Shown: in pieces, positions 18,138-26,654 of the stretch
Numbering within the stretch: the stretch's first letter is position 1
Layout: the number at the start of each line of letters is the position of its first letter
Assembly (NCBI GenBank): GCA_016193285.1
Contig: JACPSL010000036.1
Span: forward strand, 1-64,000
Reading direction: 5' to 3'
DNA from: Candidatus Melainabacteria bacterium
GTDB lineage: Bacteria > Cyanobacteriota > Vampirovibrionia > 2-02-FULL-35-15
DNA: 64,000 bases
The notes under the pieces: model-generated
Told to the model about the DNA's origin: nothing
What the model saw: only the letters and a program-made list of their open reading frames with translations
Database searches by the model: none
Translations under genes and position numbers: made by a program

Positions 18138-19751
18138 CTACAACTCTGCTGCTGCAAGTTCTCCGCGTCTTATAATTTCTTCTTTTGTAAGTTTTTCTTC
18201 TTGGCTGATTGATTTATAAAACTCAGAGTCATATCTTCTTGTGCGGACAACTATTGGCATGGGCATTGCATAGCCAAACATTAAAACTTCTTGTTTTGGA
18301 TTTAGTTGTGAAAGTATTGTTTTTAAATTTTCACTGCCTGATTCACCTACAAATACTGCATTTATATCATTTTCATCATTTAAAAGTAATGTTGCTCTTG
18401 TACCAATTTGTGAAAGTACTTCGCTGTCAATTCCTGATGGCCTTTGATCAATAATTAATAAAGTTACATTGTATTTTCTAAGTTCTCTTGCAATTGTTCC
18501 AAAAGTTGAAAACTTAGATACTTGAGAAGATAAAAACTTATGTGCTTCTTCAATAGTGATTACTAACCTCTTAGGTGGCTGGTATTTTGTTCTGTTTAAA
18601 AGATATTGCTCCATCATATCTACATATGCAGCATGAATTTGTCTTGTAATAATGTTTGCAGCTAGAATATAACTTTTTAAATTATTTAAGCGACCAAATT
18701 GTAAGACTATACTTTTTCCGCTTATTAAAAAGTTTAAAATCTTTTTTACACCATCATAACTTGTAACTGGTTTTAAATATTTAACTGAATCTACAAGTGT
18801 ATTTAATTTTCTTTGAAGTGCTAAGACTGATCCTATGTTTGCACCATTTCTTTGACAAAACTCTTCAATTTCTCCAACAGACATTCCACATATTTTTGAA
18901 AACCAGTTTTTATCATGTTCTCTTTGTACTAACCTTGCATGATCAATTGCAGCTTCTGAAAGCCCAAGCTCTCCTTGTAACAGTTCTAAATCTTCTATTT
19001 CAACTTGGTTATAACTAATAGTTAAATCAATTGCATCTTTAAATGTATAGCTTTTATTTTCTGGATCAAGTGTAAAAACTTCAACCTTGTCATTAAATAA
19101 TTGTTTTAATCCTTTAGCTGCTACTAACTCTTCATTTGTACCTTGCCAGCCGTATTCATTATGCATATCAAAAATAAGAATACTTGCTGTGTCTTTTTTT
19201 AAGATGCCAGAAAGTAAGATTCGGCTTAAGAAAGATTTTCCTGTACCTGATTTGCCAAATACTGCATTTGATCTTTGTACAAACTTATCTAAATTAATAC
19301 AGAGTGGAATTTCCATTTCAGCTGGATATCCAATGTGAAAATCATTGTTTAACTTTTCTTCCCTGCCAAATATTTGTTCTATATCTTTTTCAGTTGCTTC
19401 ATAAACACATGAAAAATGAGGAGGAATTGTTTTTACTTTTGGAATTGACTCTTCATGTGTATTTAAATCTGTCATTAAGTAAGGTGTTAAATGAACTAAT
19501 CCATATACAGAAGTTCCTTTTAAAACATCTTTAATAAAGTTTTCTTTTGGAGATGGAATAAAGTTAAATAGTTTGTTATTGCTTGTTTCAAGCTGGATAT
19601 CAGTAACCATAGAAAAATATTTTGTTTTTTCTCCTTCAATAATTACAAACTTTCCAATCCGAAGTTCTTCAATATCAAAATCATTTGATAGCTTTAATAA
19701 AAGTCCTTTTGAAAAAGAACCTGAAACAATTTGTCCAATTAACTTTTTCAT
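18138..19751 (-). CDS. HerA-like ATPase (DUF87 family)
   Basis: N-terminal HAS-barrel-like domain (about 1-110), then a FtsK/HerA RecA-type ATPase with Walker A GKSGTGKS (166-173), Walker B LVITIEEAHKF (about 398-408) and an arginine-rich sensor region IGTRATLLLND. These hexameric motor ATPases translocate DNA, typically with NurA nuclease in archaea; no NurA is adjacent. Length 537 fits bacterial HerA. It converges on the PIN pair, with 1 bp between stops. Role in DNA repair, plasmid transfer or defence is not resolved. Confidence 0.85.
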   Translation of the reverse strand: MKKLIGQIVSGSFSKGLLLKLSNDFDIEELRIGKFVIIEGEKTKYFSMVTDIQLETSNNKLFNFIPSPKENFIKDVLKGTSVYGLVHLTPYLMTDLNTHEESIPKVKTIPPHFSCVYEATEKDIEQIFGREEKLNNDFHIGYPAEMEIPLCINLDKFVQRSNAVFGKSGTGKSFLSRILLSGILKKDTASILIFDMHNEYGWQGTNEELVAAKGLKQLFNDKVEVFTLDPENKSYTFKDAIDLTISYNQVEIEDLELLQGELGLSEAAIDHARLVQREHDKNWFSKICGMSVGEIEEFCQRNGANIGSVLALQRKLNTLVDSVKYLKPVTSYDGVKKILNFLISGKSIVLQFGRLNNLKSYILAANIITRQIHAAYVDMMEQYLLNRTKYQPPKRLVITIEEAHKFLSSQVSKFSTFGTIARELRKYNVTLLIIDQRPSGIDSEVLSQIGTRATLLLNDENDINAVFVGESGSENLKTILSQLNPKQEVLMFGYAMPMPIVVRTRRYDSEFYKSISQEEKLTKEEIIRRGELAAAEL

Positions 19752-19756
19752 TTTAG

Positions 19757-20635
19757 TTAGACCAGGGCAGATAAATCAGAAAAGTACTTTTCATACTTAT
19801 CAAGATGTAATGGCTTTGGATCAGATATCATTGCTCTTACTGTTCTAGCTAGTTCAATAGACTCGCTATTCTCAGAAGGTATATGAATTGTGTCAACATT
19901 TACTCTGATTTTTGTTCTATCTTCACAGCTTATAGTTCCACTTTGAATGATTTCTCTTGCTCTTTTAGCTGAATCACTTAAAAAGTTTTTAGCATCTAAA
20001 TTAGCTCTGTGAGGTAAAACTGTGCCATCTTTTCTGTATCTTCTGTGTACTAAAACTTCTTGTCCCATTTTTATATTTGCTGCTGTACAAGCACCACTTA
20101 AAACAGGACCGCTTAAACCAACTAAAGTTATCCACTTGCTAAATTCTGCTATTGCTTTTGCAACAGTTTCAGTAATTAATGGATCTGTGTAAAGTTGTTT
20201 ATATAAAAAGCCATGAGCTCTGACATGCCTAATCTCAAGTCCTTTTGCATGTAATAAAGCATATAATGCTCCAAGTTGGTAAAGTACTAATGCTCTTAAT
20301 TCATCTACACCAATGTAAATTTCTCTTTGACCATTGCCTGTGAAGTCATTATATCCAATAAGTGCACCAATACTTAAATTATAATCGCTAGCTATGTTAA
20401 TTATTTTAGCCATTGTTAGTGGATCTCCAGCATGAGCTCCACAAGCTATGTTTATAGATGTTACATATGGCAGTATTTTTTCTTCATAAGTATTTTGATA
20501 AATCCCAAATCCTTGTCCTACATTACAATTTAAATCCAGATTTTTTTTTGGAGTAATTAAAGCAGTCTGTGGAAGACTTCTTCGATTGTAGGATCTCTGG
20601 CTTTGTCTTCTTTTAGGATGTGCTCTGTTATACAT
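19757..20635 (-). CDS. LamB/YcsF (PxpA) family protein
   Basis: Family blocks: LDLNCNVGQGFGIY (about 34-47), NIACGAHAGDP (about 63-73) and VRAHGFLYKQLY (about 139-150). PxpA is the 5-oxoprolinase subunit working with PxpB/PxpC, neither of which is adjacent. A motif normally reading GAHPGYPD is GALIGYND here, losing the histidine. A basic, glutamine-rich N-terminal extension of about 30 residues precedes the fold. It may have diverged from oxoprolinase function. Five bases upstream of the HerA-like gene. Confidence 0.75.
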   Translation of the reverse strand: MYNRAHPKRRQSQRSYNRRSLPQTALITPKKNLDLNCNVGQGFGIYQNTYEEKILPYVTSINIACGAHAGDPLTMAKIINIASDYNLSIGALIGYNDFTGNGQREIYIGVDELRALVLYQLGALYALLHAKGLEIRHVRAHGFLYKQLYTDPLITETVAKAIAEFSKWITLVGLSGPVLSGACTAANIKMGQEVLVHRRYRKDGTVLPHRANLDAKNFLSDSAKRAREIIQSGTISCEDRTKIRVNVDTIHIPSENSESIELARTVRAMISDPKPLHLDKYEKYFSDLSALV

Positions 20636-20666
20636 ACTTTCTTTGCTTTTTTAATCTTTTACTCCC

Positions 20667-21626
20667 CTACTTTATAGCTATCTTATCATGTAACCTTTCT
20701 ATATAGCCAATAGCCATTGTACTTGCTAATGAACCATCTGATGCTGCTGTAACAGCTTGTTTTAATGGTGTTTCGCGTACATCACCAGCTGCATATACTC
20801 CAGGAACATTGGTTTCCATTCTTTCATTAGTTATAATTTTTCCACCTTCATCCATTTTTACTTTACCTTTAAAAAGCTCTGTGTTTGGATCTAAACCAAT
20901 GTATATGAATACCCCATCACATTTAAAGTCTTTTTCTTCATTTGTGACTACATTTTTTAATCTTACACTTGTTACTGTGTTACCATCACCTTTTATTTCA
21001 GGTACTGTTGTATTCCAGATTACATTGATTTTTGAATTTTTAAAAGCTCTGTCCTGAATTATTTTTTCTGCTCTAAATTTATCCCTTCTGTGTACAATAG
21101 TTACTTTACTTGCAAACTTTGTTAAAAATATTCCTTCTTCTACCGCTGAATCACCACCACCAACAACAACAAGTTCCTTATCTTTAAAGAATGCTCCGTC
21201 GCACACTGCACAATAACTTACTCCTTTTCCACTATATTCTTTTTCTCCTTTTACTCCAAGTTTTCTGTATTCAGAACCAGTGGCAATTATTAAAACTTTT
21301 GACTTAAAGATCCCTTTGTCTGATTCAACAATTTTTTCCTCACTAGCAAGATCTATGTTAAATATTTCACAGTTTGATATTATTTCGCAGCCAAAACGTT
21401 TTGTTTGTTCTTCCATTGCCTGGGCTATTTGAGGGCCTGTTATGTGATTCATTCCAGGATAGTTTTCAACATCTGTTGTGTTATTTAACTGACCACCTGG
21501 AATTAGTTTTTCTAAAATAACAGTTTTCATATTTCCACGAGAAGCATAAAGTCCAGCTGCTAAGCCTGCCGGCCCTCCGCCAATTATTACTATGTCGTAT
21601 TCCTTATATTGATTGTTAGTTATCAT
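20667..21626 (-). CDS. trxB: Thioredoxin reductase
   Basis: FAD/NADPH disulfide reductase: FAD-binding GGGPAG (16-21), redox-active CAVC (139-142) followed by DGAFF, NADPH-binding GGGDSAVEEG (about 154-163), and C-terminal FAD motif GVYAAGDVRE. Length 319 is standard. Its ATG overlaps the stop of the DUF58 gene (ATGA), so the two are co-transcribed. Confidence 0.96.
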   Translation of the reverse strand: MITNNQYKEYDIVIIGGGPAGLAAGLYASRGNMKTVILEKLIPGGQLNNTTDVENYPGMNHITGPQIAQAMEEQTKRFGCEIISNCEIFNIDLASEEKIVESDKGIFKSKVLIIATGSEYRKLGVKGEKEYSGKGVSYCAVCDGAFFKDKELVVVGGGDSAVEEGIFLTKFASKVTIVHRRDKFRAEKIIQDRAFKNSKINVIWNTTVPEIKGDGNTVTSVRLKNVVTNEEKDFKCDGVFIYIGLDPNTELFKGKVKMDEGGKIITNERMETNVPGVYAAGDVRETPLKQAVTAASDGSLASTMAIGYIERLHDKIAIK

Positions 21627-22537
21627 TTAAAATCGTTTCTTTCAATAATTATATGATTTATACCAATTGTTTGTAAGAGGGAGTTTAGCTTTTCTTGTTT
21701 TTGAGACATTAGGTTTTTATAAGCTTCTTGAACTATTCTGCTATCAGTATTAACAGTAAAATGTTGCTTTGTTTCAGGATCAATTATAGTGGTATATCCA
21801 GCTTTTGGTAGCTTATAATCAATTGGATCATAGATTTGAAATGAAAAAATATTTTGGTTTTGAGATACTTCATAAATTTGTTTTTCCCATCCTTTTAAAT
21901 TTATAAAATCACTAATTATAATTAAAAGTCCTTTTTTACAAAAATACTTTCTTGCAAATTCAAGAGCTTTTGTAATATTTGTATTTGTAGGCTCAGGTAT
22001 GATTTTTTCTTTTAAATTATTAAAGAAGCTAAAAAAAGTTTGAAACATAATGTTTGACTGATTATAAGCACTTGCTAGCGGAAAAAAATAATTAATATCA
22101 CCAGAAAAAAACGCACCACCAATTTTTTCACTAAAATCAGAAGCCAGATTTAATAAAAAAGCAAACAGTTGAATAAAGGTCTCTGACTTACTCCCACAAA
22201 GCATTGAATTACTAATATCAATTAAAAAGAATGTTCTGATTTCTTTTTCTGCAAAATATTCCTTGGTTTGTAATGTACTGGTTTTAGCTGTAGCATTCCA
22301 GCTTATATGTCTTAGGTCATCTCCAATGACATATTCTCTGATTTCATTAAAGTCAAAACCAACTCCACGAGTTGAACTTGTAAATGAACCATGCATTAAT
22401 GCTCCAATCTTTTTAAACTTTCTTTTATTTACATCAATTTGTCTTATGAAATCTTTTAAGGTAGTGGCGTATTGCCATGTGCCACTACAGGATTTCTTTT
22501 GCAATGACCAACTTTTGTATTTCATTTGTTCCTTCAT
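21623..22537 (-). CDS. DUF58 domain protein (von Willebrand A-like)
   Basis: DUF58 signature: RGVGFDFNEIREYVIGDDLRHISWNATAKT (about residues 57-86 in parts), then a MIDAS-like FLIDISNSM and a vWA-like core to residue 290. Such proteins usually pair with MoxR ATPases; none is adjacent. The first ATG (22537) lies 53 bp inside the end of the upstream acyl-CoA dehydrogenase and crosses a hairpin. No later ATG precedes the conserved region, so this start, or a TTG near residue 12, must be used. Confidence 0.82.
   Translation of the reverse strand: MKEQMKYKSWSLQKKSCSGTWQYATTLKDFIRQIDVNKRKFKKIGALMHGSFTSSTRGVGFDFNEIREYVIGDDLRHISWNATAKTSTLQTKEYFAEKEIRTFFLIDISNSMLCGSKSETFIQLFAFLLNLASDFSEKIGGAFFSGDINYFFPLASAYNQSNIMFQTFFSFFNNLKEKIIPEPTNTNITKALEFARKYFCKKGLLIIISDFINLKGWEKQIYEVSQNQNIFSFQIYDPIDYKLPKAGYTTIIDPETKQHFTVNTDSRIVQEAYKNLMSQKQEKLNSLLQTIGINHIIIERNDFK
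22461..22488. repeat. Hairpin at the acyl-CoA dehydrogenase / DUF58 junction
   Basis: Arms GTAGTGGC and GCCACTAC are perfect complements around a 12-nt centre that can pair further (with G-U pairs) to a 4-nt loop. It contains the TAG stop of the dehydrogenase and lies within the DUF58 coding frame. No U-run follows. It could couple or attenuate the two genes, or be an inserted palindromic element read through in frame. Confidence 0.5.
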
Positions 22538-23576
22538 AAATTTCTAACACTTTTGAATCTTTGTAGGCATTAGCTACATATGAATTTTCATATAATCCTT
22601 GTCCTCCTAGAATTTGAACTGCAATTGTTGAGTGTTTCTGGCAAGCACTGGTAGAAAAATATTTTGCCATACTTGAAAGTTTGTTTAAATCTTGTACCTG
22701 ATTTTCTTTTACCCAAGCAGCTTTATATAATAGTAATTTACTTGCATCTAAATCTTTAGCCATATCTGCAATATACCATTGGATTGCTTGGTTTTCAGAG
22801 ATTGGTTTTCCAAATTGGTTTCGTTTTATACTGTGTTTGATTGATTCTTCAAGGATACCTTCTAATAAACCAACTGCTTGTGCAGTGCAATAAATTCTTC
22901 CAAACGTAATTGTAGAAAGTGCAATTTTAATTCCATCTCCAATATCCCCTATCTGGTTTTCGCTTGAGATTTCTAAGTTTTTAATTAATACTTCATTTGA
23001 AGGTGTAATTTTTACTCCAAGCTTAGGAGTATCTTTTAAGATTTCTATTTCTTTAGTCTTTGATGGAATTATAAAACATGTAACTCCTGTTTTATCTCTA
23101 TAAGATTTTGTCTGGGCAAAAGTAATTATTAAATCAGATATAGATGCATTGCTTGCCCAAATCTTGTGTCCATTAAGAATCCATGAATTGTTTTCTTTTT
23201 TTGCACTGGTTTCAATCATGCTTACATCTGAACCTGCATTTGGTTCAGTAATTGAAAAACAAGCAATCATTTCTCCAGAAATTAATTTGTTTAAATATTT
23301 ATTTTTTAAATTATCATTTGCGAACTTTTTAATTATTTCACAAGAGTTAAATTGGGTTAAAAAGAATAATCCAATTCCTGGATTGACTTTGCATATGGCT
23401 TGTATTAATAAAACATTTTTTAAGAGAGAGTTTTCTTTTGAAATAAATGATTCCTTATATAAGGATTGCCAGAAGTTTTTTAAATTAATTTGTTTATTTT
23501 CTTTAAAATAATTGCTTGTAAAATTTTGGACAGTAGTCTTAAATAATTTATCTTGTTCTTGTAATAAAACCTGCAC
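22485..23576 (-). CDS. Acyl-CoA dehydrogenase
   Basis: FAD enzyme of beta-oxidation-type reactions; 363 aa, slightly short. ACAD signatures: CFSITEPNAGSDVSMIETSA (about 103-122), WASNASISD, LGGQGLYENSYVANAYKDSK, and the catalytic-base motif YEGTNEIQ near the C-terminus. GTG start (23574-23576), following a 65-codon gene by 10 bp. Substrate chain length cannot be deduced. One of four family members in the window. Confidence 0.9.
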   Translation of the reverse strand: MQVLLQEQDKLFKTTVQNFTSNYFKENKQINLKNFWQSLYKESFISKENSLLKNVLLIQAICKVNPGIGLFFLTQFNSCEIIKKFANDNLKNKYLNKLISGEMIACFSITEPNAGSDVSMIETSAKKENNSWILNGHKIWASNASISDLIITFAQTKSYRDKTGVTCFIIPSKTKEIEILKDTPKLGVKITPSNEVLIKNLEISSENQIGDIGDGIKIALSTITFGRIYCTAQAVGLLEGILEESIKHSIKRNQFGKPISENQAIQWYIADMAKDLDASKLLLYKAAWVKENQVQDLNKLSSMAKYFSTSACQKHSTIAVQILGGQGLYENSYVANAYKDSKVLEIYEGTNEIQKLVIAKEIL

Positions 23577-23586
23577 AACAGGTAAA

Positions 23587-23784
23587 TTATAACAATAATC
23601 TCTTTTCTAACTCTTCAGATACTTCGTATAAATCAATAAGCAAATTTCCTGTTAGTGAAAAATCTTCAATCTCAGGATCTAAATCTGCTATTTTTTCTTT
23701 CAGTAAAATCAGTCCGCTTAGCAATGTTTTTGTATCAATGTCTTGCCAGCTGTAATATGTTCTTTTTTGAAAGTAATTTGCCAT
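23587..23784 (-). CDS. Small hypothetical protein
   Basis: 65 residues with an aromatic N-terminus (YFQKRTYYSWQDID) and helical leucine- and glutamate-rich remainder ending EELEKRLLL. No family recognised. An AAGGA sequence immediately precedes the ATG and the gene ends 10 bp before the acyl-CoA dehydrogenase, so it is likely co-transcribed. No transmembrane segment. Confidence 0.6.
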   Translation of the reverse strand: MANYFQKRTYYSWQDIDTKTLLSGLILLKEKIADLDPEIEDFSLTGNLLIDLYEVSEELEKRLLL

Positions 23785-23875
23785 TTCCTTAATCTAATCT
23801 TTAACTTTTCCGCGTCTTCTCTCTTTTCATTCCCAAAAATCTGTAAAAAGTGGTATATATAAAAATAAATAGGTC

Positions 23876-23915
23876 GATTAGAGGATTAAGGAATTAAAGA
23901 ATTAAAGAATTAAAG
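23876..23915 (+). repeat. Octamer tandem repeat directly before a start codon
   Basis: Five head-to-tail octamers: GATTAGAG, GATTAAGG and three exact AATTAAAG. They end 4 nt before the ATG at 23920 and replace any normal ribosome site. The same octamer family (RATYARRG) precedes dnaG on the other strand. Copy-number change would shift leader length by 8. Confidence 0.75.
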
Positions 23916-23919
23916 AATC

Positions 23920-24993
23920 ATGGCAACTACAATATATTTAGCAGGACCAGCAACAACAATTAATGATCCATCATTGCCAATATCCACTGACTGGAAAGTA
24001 TATGCTGCAAGTACTTTTTTAAAGTCAGGAATTACTGTGGCTAACCCTATAGAATTAGACTTGTCTGGTTTTATAAAAAGCATTGAAGAAGCAAATAGTA
24101 CAGTTAAATATTCATTGAATTTAATAGATAAAGCAGATTCATTGCTGGCAAATTTACTCCAGGTAACTGAATCAACAACTATGGAAATGTTTTATGCTTA
24201 CAGGCAAGGAAAACAAGTAGTAGTAATTGGGAATGAGCCTTTTAATCCATGGGTTTTATTTCATTCAGAAGCAAGGTTTAAAAAATTAAAAGAAGCACTG
24301 GATTATTTAGTTAATCAAAACAGCGGTCTTGATACTATTACATGGTCTACTCAATTTGAATCCGGGTTAAATAAAAAATCAGAACAATATCCTCCTTATG
24401 GTGAACTTGATTTTGAATATTATGGCGGATCTATTCCTATACTAGTTCTAGCTCCACATGCAACTCACTTTTTTAAAGAAGGAAATTTATATTCATCGGA
24501 GTCATATACTGGTTCGCTTGCTGTTTTACTTCATAAACTTACAGGATGTCATGCACTTATAAATTCTTACTGTATGGTTGTTGATCCTGTTTATTATTTA
24601 AGCTCGCCTTATGTTAATTTTTTAAGCCAGTTAATTAAAAAAGTTAACATGAAATTGGTTTTAATTTTACATGGCATTGAAGATTGGAATAATCCAAATG
24701 AAGTTATTCTTACTAGCTGGAATAAAAGTTCTCTTATTAGTAAGACAGAGTACCTGAACTTATTAGCAAGCATGTTAAAAGTAAAAGATTTTAAAGAAAT
24801 TGGTTTTGATATCCCGGAAATAACATTAAACAATACAAAAACCATCTCTCATTTATTGTTTGAAGATCTTTCAGTTCCTACAATAAGAATTGAAATTCAT
24901 AAAAGGTTTAGATTGCCCAAGCTTCACCCCGCCCTTTATTCAAGTCTTCATACTGCGCTTGCCCAGTTTTTAATGCTTGTTGGAGTGAAATAG
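23920..24993 (+). CDS. Fusion: nucleoside 2-deoxyribosyltransferase-like + N-formylglutamate amidohydrolase-like
   Basis: Residues 1-135 match nucleoside 2-deoxyribosyltransferase: the N-terminal YLAGP (6-10), and TTMEMFYAYRQGKQVVVIG, where Glu corresponds to the catalytic glutamate of the family's GTxxEIGYA motif. Residues about 165-355 resemble N-formylglutamate amidohydrolase: LAPHATHFFKEG, YTGSLAVLLHKLTGCHALIN, LVLILHGIEDW and TIRIEIHKRFR. Both assignments come from motif reading; the second is weaker. The two activities have no obvious common pathway. Its last 46 bp overlap folK on the opposite strand. Confidence 0.65.
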   Translation: MATTIYLAGPATTINDPSLPISTDWKVYAASTFLKSGITVANPIELDLSGFIKSIEEANSTVKYSLNLIDKADSLLANLLQVTESTTMEMFYAYRQGKQVVVIGNEPFNPWVLFHSEARFKKLKEALDYLVNQNSGLDTITWSTQFESGLNKKSEQYPPYGELDFEYYGGSIPILVLAPHATHFFKEGNLYSSESYTGSLAVLLHKLTGCHALINSYCMVVDPVYYLSSPYVNFLSQLIKKVNMKLVLILHGIEDWNNPNEVILTSWNKSSLISKTEYLNLLASMLKVKDFKEIGFDIPEITLNNTKTISHLLFEDLSVPTIRIEIHKRFRLPKLHPALYSSLHTALAQFLMLVGVK

Positions 24994-25448
24994 TACAGTT
25001 CTTCAATGGTTTTATTAAGTATAGGATGTTTAAAATCTTTTTCTATCTCCATAAGCGGAATTAGAACAAAATATCTTTTATGAATCATTGGATGTGGAAT
25101 AGTTAATTCATTTGTTTTAATAATTTTATTTCCATAAAATAAAATATCCAGATCAATTATTCGTGACTTTTTTCTTTGCCGTCTCGCCGTATCCTTCCTT
25201 CCAAGTCTTCTTTCAATCTTCTTACAAAGTCTAAGAAGTTCAAAAGGAGTAAGTGATGTTAAAAGCTTGATTGCCCCATTTAAAAAGTAACCACTCTTAA
25301 CTCCTTCTTGTGGAGGATTTTTTAACATCTTTGAAACTTTAAGTATTTTAATTTCTTTATTGTTTGATAAAAGTTTTAAAGCAATTAAAATATTTTTTTC
25401 TCTATCACCTTTGTTAGTGCCAATACCTAAAAAAGCAATTTGTTTCAT
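24948..25448 (-). CDS. folK: HPPK, 6-hydroxymethyl-dihydropterin pyrophosphokinase
   Basis: Folate pathway kinase. N-terminal FLGIGTNKGDREKNI (about 5-19), the GxFLNGA-type YFLNGAIKL, and the ATP/pterin-site RIIDLDILFYG (about 102-112) followed by TIPHPMIHKRYFVLIPL. Length 166 is normal. Converges with and overlaps the fusion gene. folE is at 39.9 kb. Confidence 0.95.
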   Translation of the reverse strand: MKQIAFLGIGTNKGDREKNILIALKLLSNNKEIKILKVSKMLKNPPQEGVKSGYFLNGAIKLLTSLTPFELLRLCKKIERRLGRKDTARRQRKKSRIIDLDILFYGNKIIKTNELTIPHPMIHKRYFVLIPLMEIEKDFKHPILNKTIEELYYFTPTSIKNWASAV

Positions 25449-25747
25449 AAATGGTTAGACGTATTTTGGTTAAGACTCTTAAGGTAAATTCTTTTAACCT
25501 TTTAATTCTATTAAATCTTTTTAATCTATAAATGCTGTTTAGTAATTTTTTTTAGAAAGATTTAAGAAAGTTTTTCTTTTTTCCCTTGACTCGTAAAGTT
25601 AAGATTTAGTAAAGTGTAAGTATATAGCAATCTGACTTGTAAAGTATTGAAGAATAATATAAAAAAGAAGTATTAAAGAAAACAAGACAGCAGGCTAAAT
25701 AAAAAAATGTCTTTAGAAATATTTTTTAAAGAATAGGAGATAGAAAG
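25449..25747. promoter_or_regulatory. Long AT-rich leader with repeated TGACYYGTAAAGT-type motif
   Basis: No ORF is supported here. Two direct repeats, TGACTCGTAAAGT (25587-25599) and TGACTTGTAAAGT (25633-25645), match at 12 of 13 positions, 46 bp apart. The second overlaps a promoter-like CTGACT (25632-25637), 17-nt spacer, TAATAT (25655-25660). This would give a leader of about 80 nt ending in an AGGAG before the ATG at 25748. The repeats are candidate activator or repressor sites. Confidence 0.5.
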
Positions 25748-26551
25748 ATGAGAGTTAATCAAGCAACTAAAGATGCTGTAGATATAGCACATGCATTACT
25801 AAATGGACAATTTGCAACTGATAAAAAAGATCATAAAGTCGAAGAAGTAAAGCCTGTTGTTGACGCTGAGATTGCTAAGCTTGAGAAAAAAGGTGTTCAT
25901 AAGACTGCCTTGACAGATGACTTCTATAGAGCTTTAGTAGAAGTAGTAAATGGTAATAAGTTAGACGTTGAAGAGACAAAAGTGCAACCACATACTTTAA
26001 AACAATTGGATGTCGATGTTAAAAAATCCAAAGATACTGTATATGAATATGTTCATAATATACCTACTGATGCAGACTATAAATTTAAAACTGATGCAAA
26101 ACCAGTTTTCCAAGATGGTTGTGGAATTAGCTTGGTTGATGGTAGCCTTAAAGTAGAAGACAAAAAACTTATATTTAAGTATAAATGGGATGGAACTACT
26201 TTTGATAAAAGAGCAAATTTTACATTTGAAACAACAGGAAATCCTCCTGGAGTTGATACCTCAAAGTTAACAGGGAATGTTCTTATCCCCAAAAAACCAG
26301 ATGCCCCAAGTGGTGAATGGACATGGCAAGATTATTTAGGGTGGGGACTTGGTGCATTAGGGCTTGTAGCTGGCGGGGTTGGTGTAGCAAAACTAGCTAG
26401 TGATGAGAATTCTGCTCCATGGGGTTTTGCTACTGGAGCAGGTTCACTTTTACTTGGCGGGGCACTTATTGCTAGAGTTCCACAAATTGCAAAAATATTT
26501 GGAGTTGATTTAGAACAAAAATCAACACCTGCTCCTGCTGGTAAGCAGTAA
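25748..26551 (+). CDS. Unrecognised protein with C-terminal membrane hairpin
   Basis: 267 residues. The soluble N-terminal 185 residues are lysine- and aspartate-rich, with a predicted beta section (about 115-180). Two hydrophobic segments follow (about 196-212, LGWGLGALGLVAGGVGVA; about 226-246, GFATGAGSLLLGGALIARV), then a short tail. No signal peptide and no family recognised. An AGGAG ribosome site, a dedicated promoter region and a downstream terminator make it a monocistronic unit. Confidence 0.7.
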   Translation: MRVNQATKDAVDIAHALLNGQFATDKKDHKVEEVKPVVDAEIAKLEKKGVHKTALTDDFYRALVEVVNGNKLDVEETKVQPHTLKQLDVDVKKSKDTVYEYVHNIPTDADYKFKTDAKPVFQDGCGISLVDGSLKVEDKKLIFKYKWDGTTFDKRANFTFETTGNPPGVDTSKLTGNVLIPKKPDAPSGEWTWQDYLGWGLGALGLVAGGVGVAKLASDENSAPWGFATGAGSLLLGGALIARVPQIAKIFGVDLEQKSTPAPAGKQ

Positions 26552-26584
26552 TTAAAAATTTAAAAGGAGGATGATAAGTAAGAT

Positions 26585-26630
26585 TTAAGGATAAAAATTT
26601 CATCCTTAATAAATAATTTTTTATTTTTAT
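26585..26630 (+). terminator. Rho-independent terminator after the 25748 gene
   Basis: An 8-bp stem, TTAAGGAT (26585-26592) with ATCCTTAA (26602-26609), and 9-nt loop are followed by a T-rich tract. It separates the two unrecognised membrane proteins. A bare AGGAGG a little upstream (about 26562) has no start codon at a useful distance. Confidence 0.6.
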
Positions 26631-26654
26631 AATTTTATTTGATATTAGTATTTT

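Noticed and set aside
18138-19751. HerA as part of an antiphage defence island
   Set aside because: No SIR2, NurA, DUF4297 or other defence partner is adjacent; neighbours are housekeeping genes and a PIN pair.
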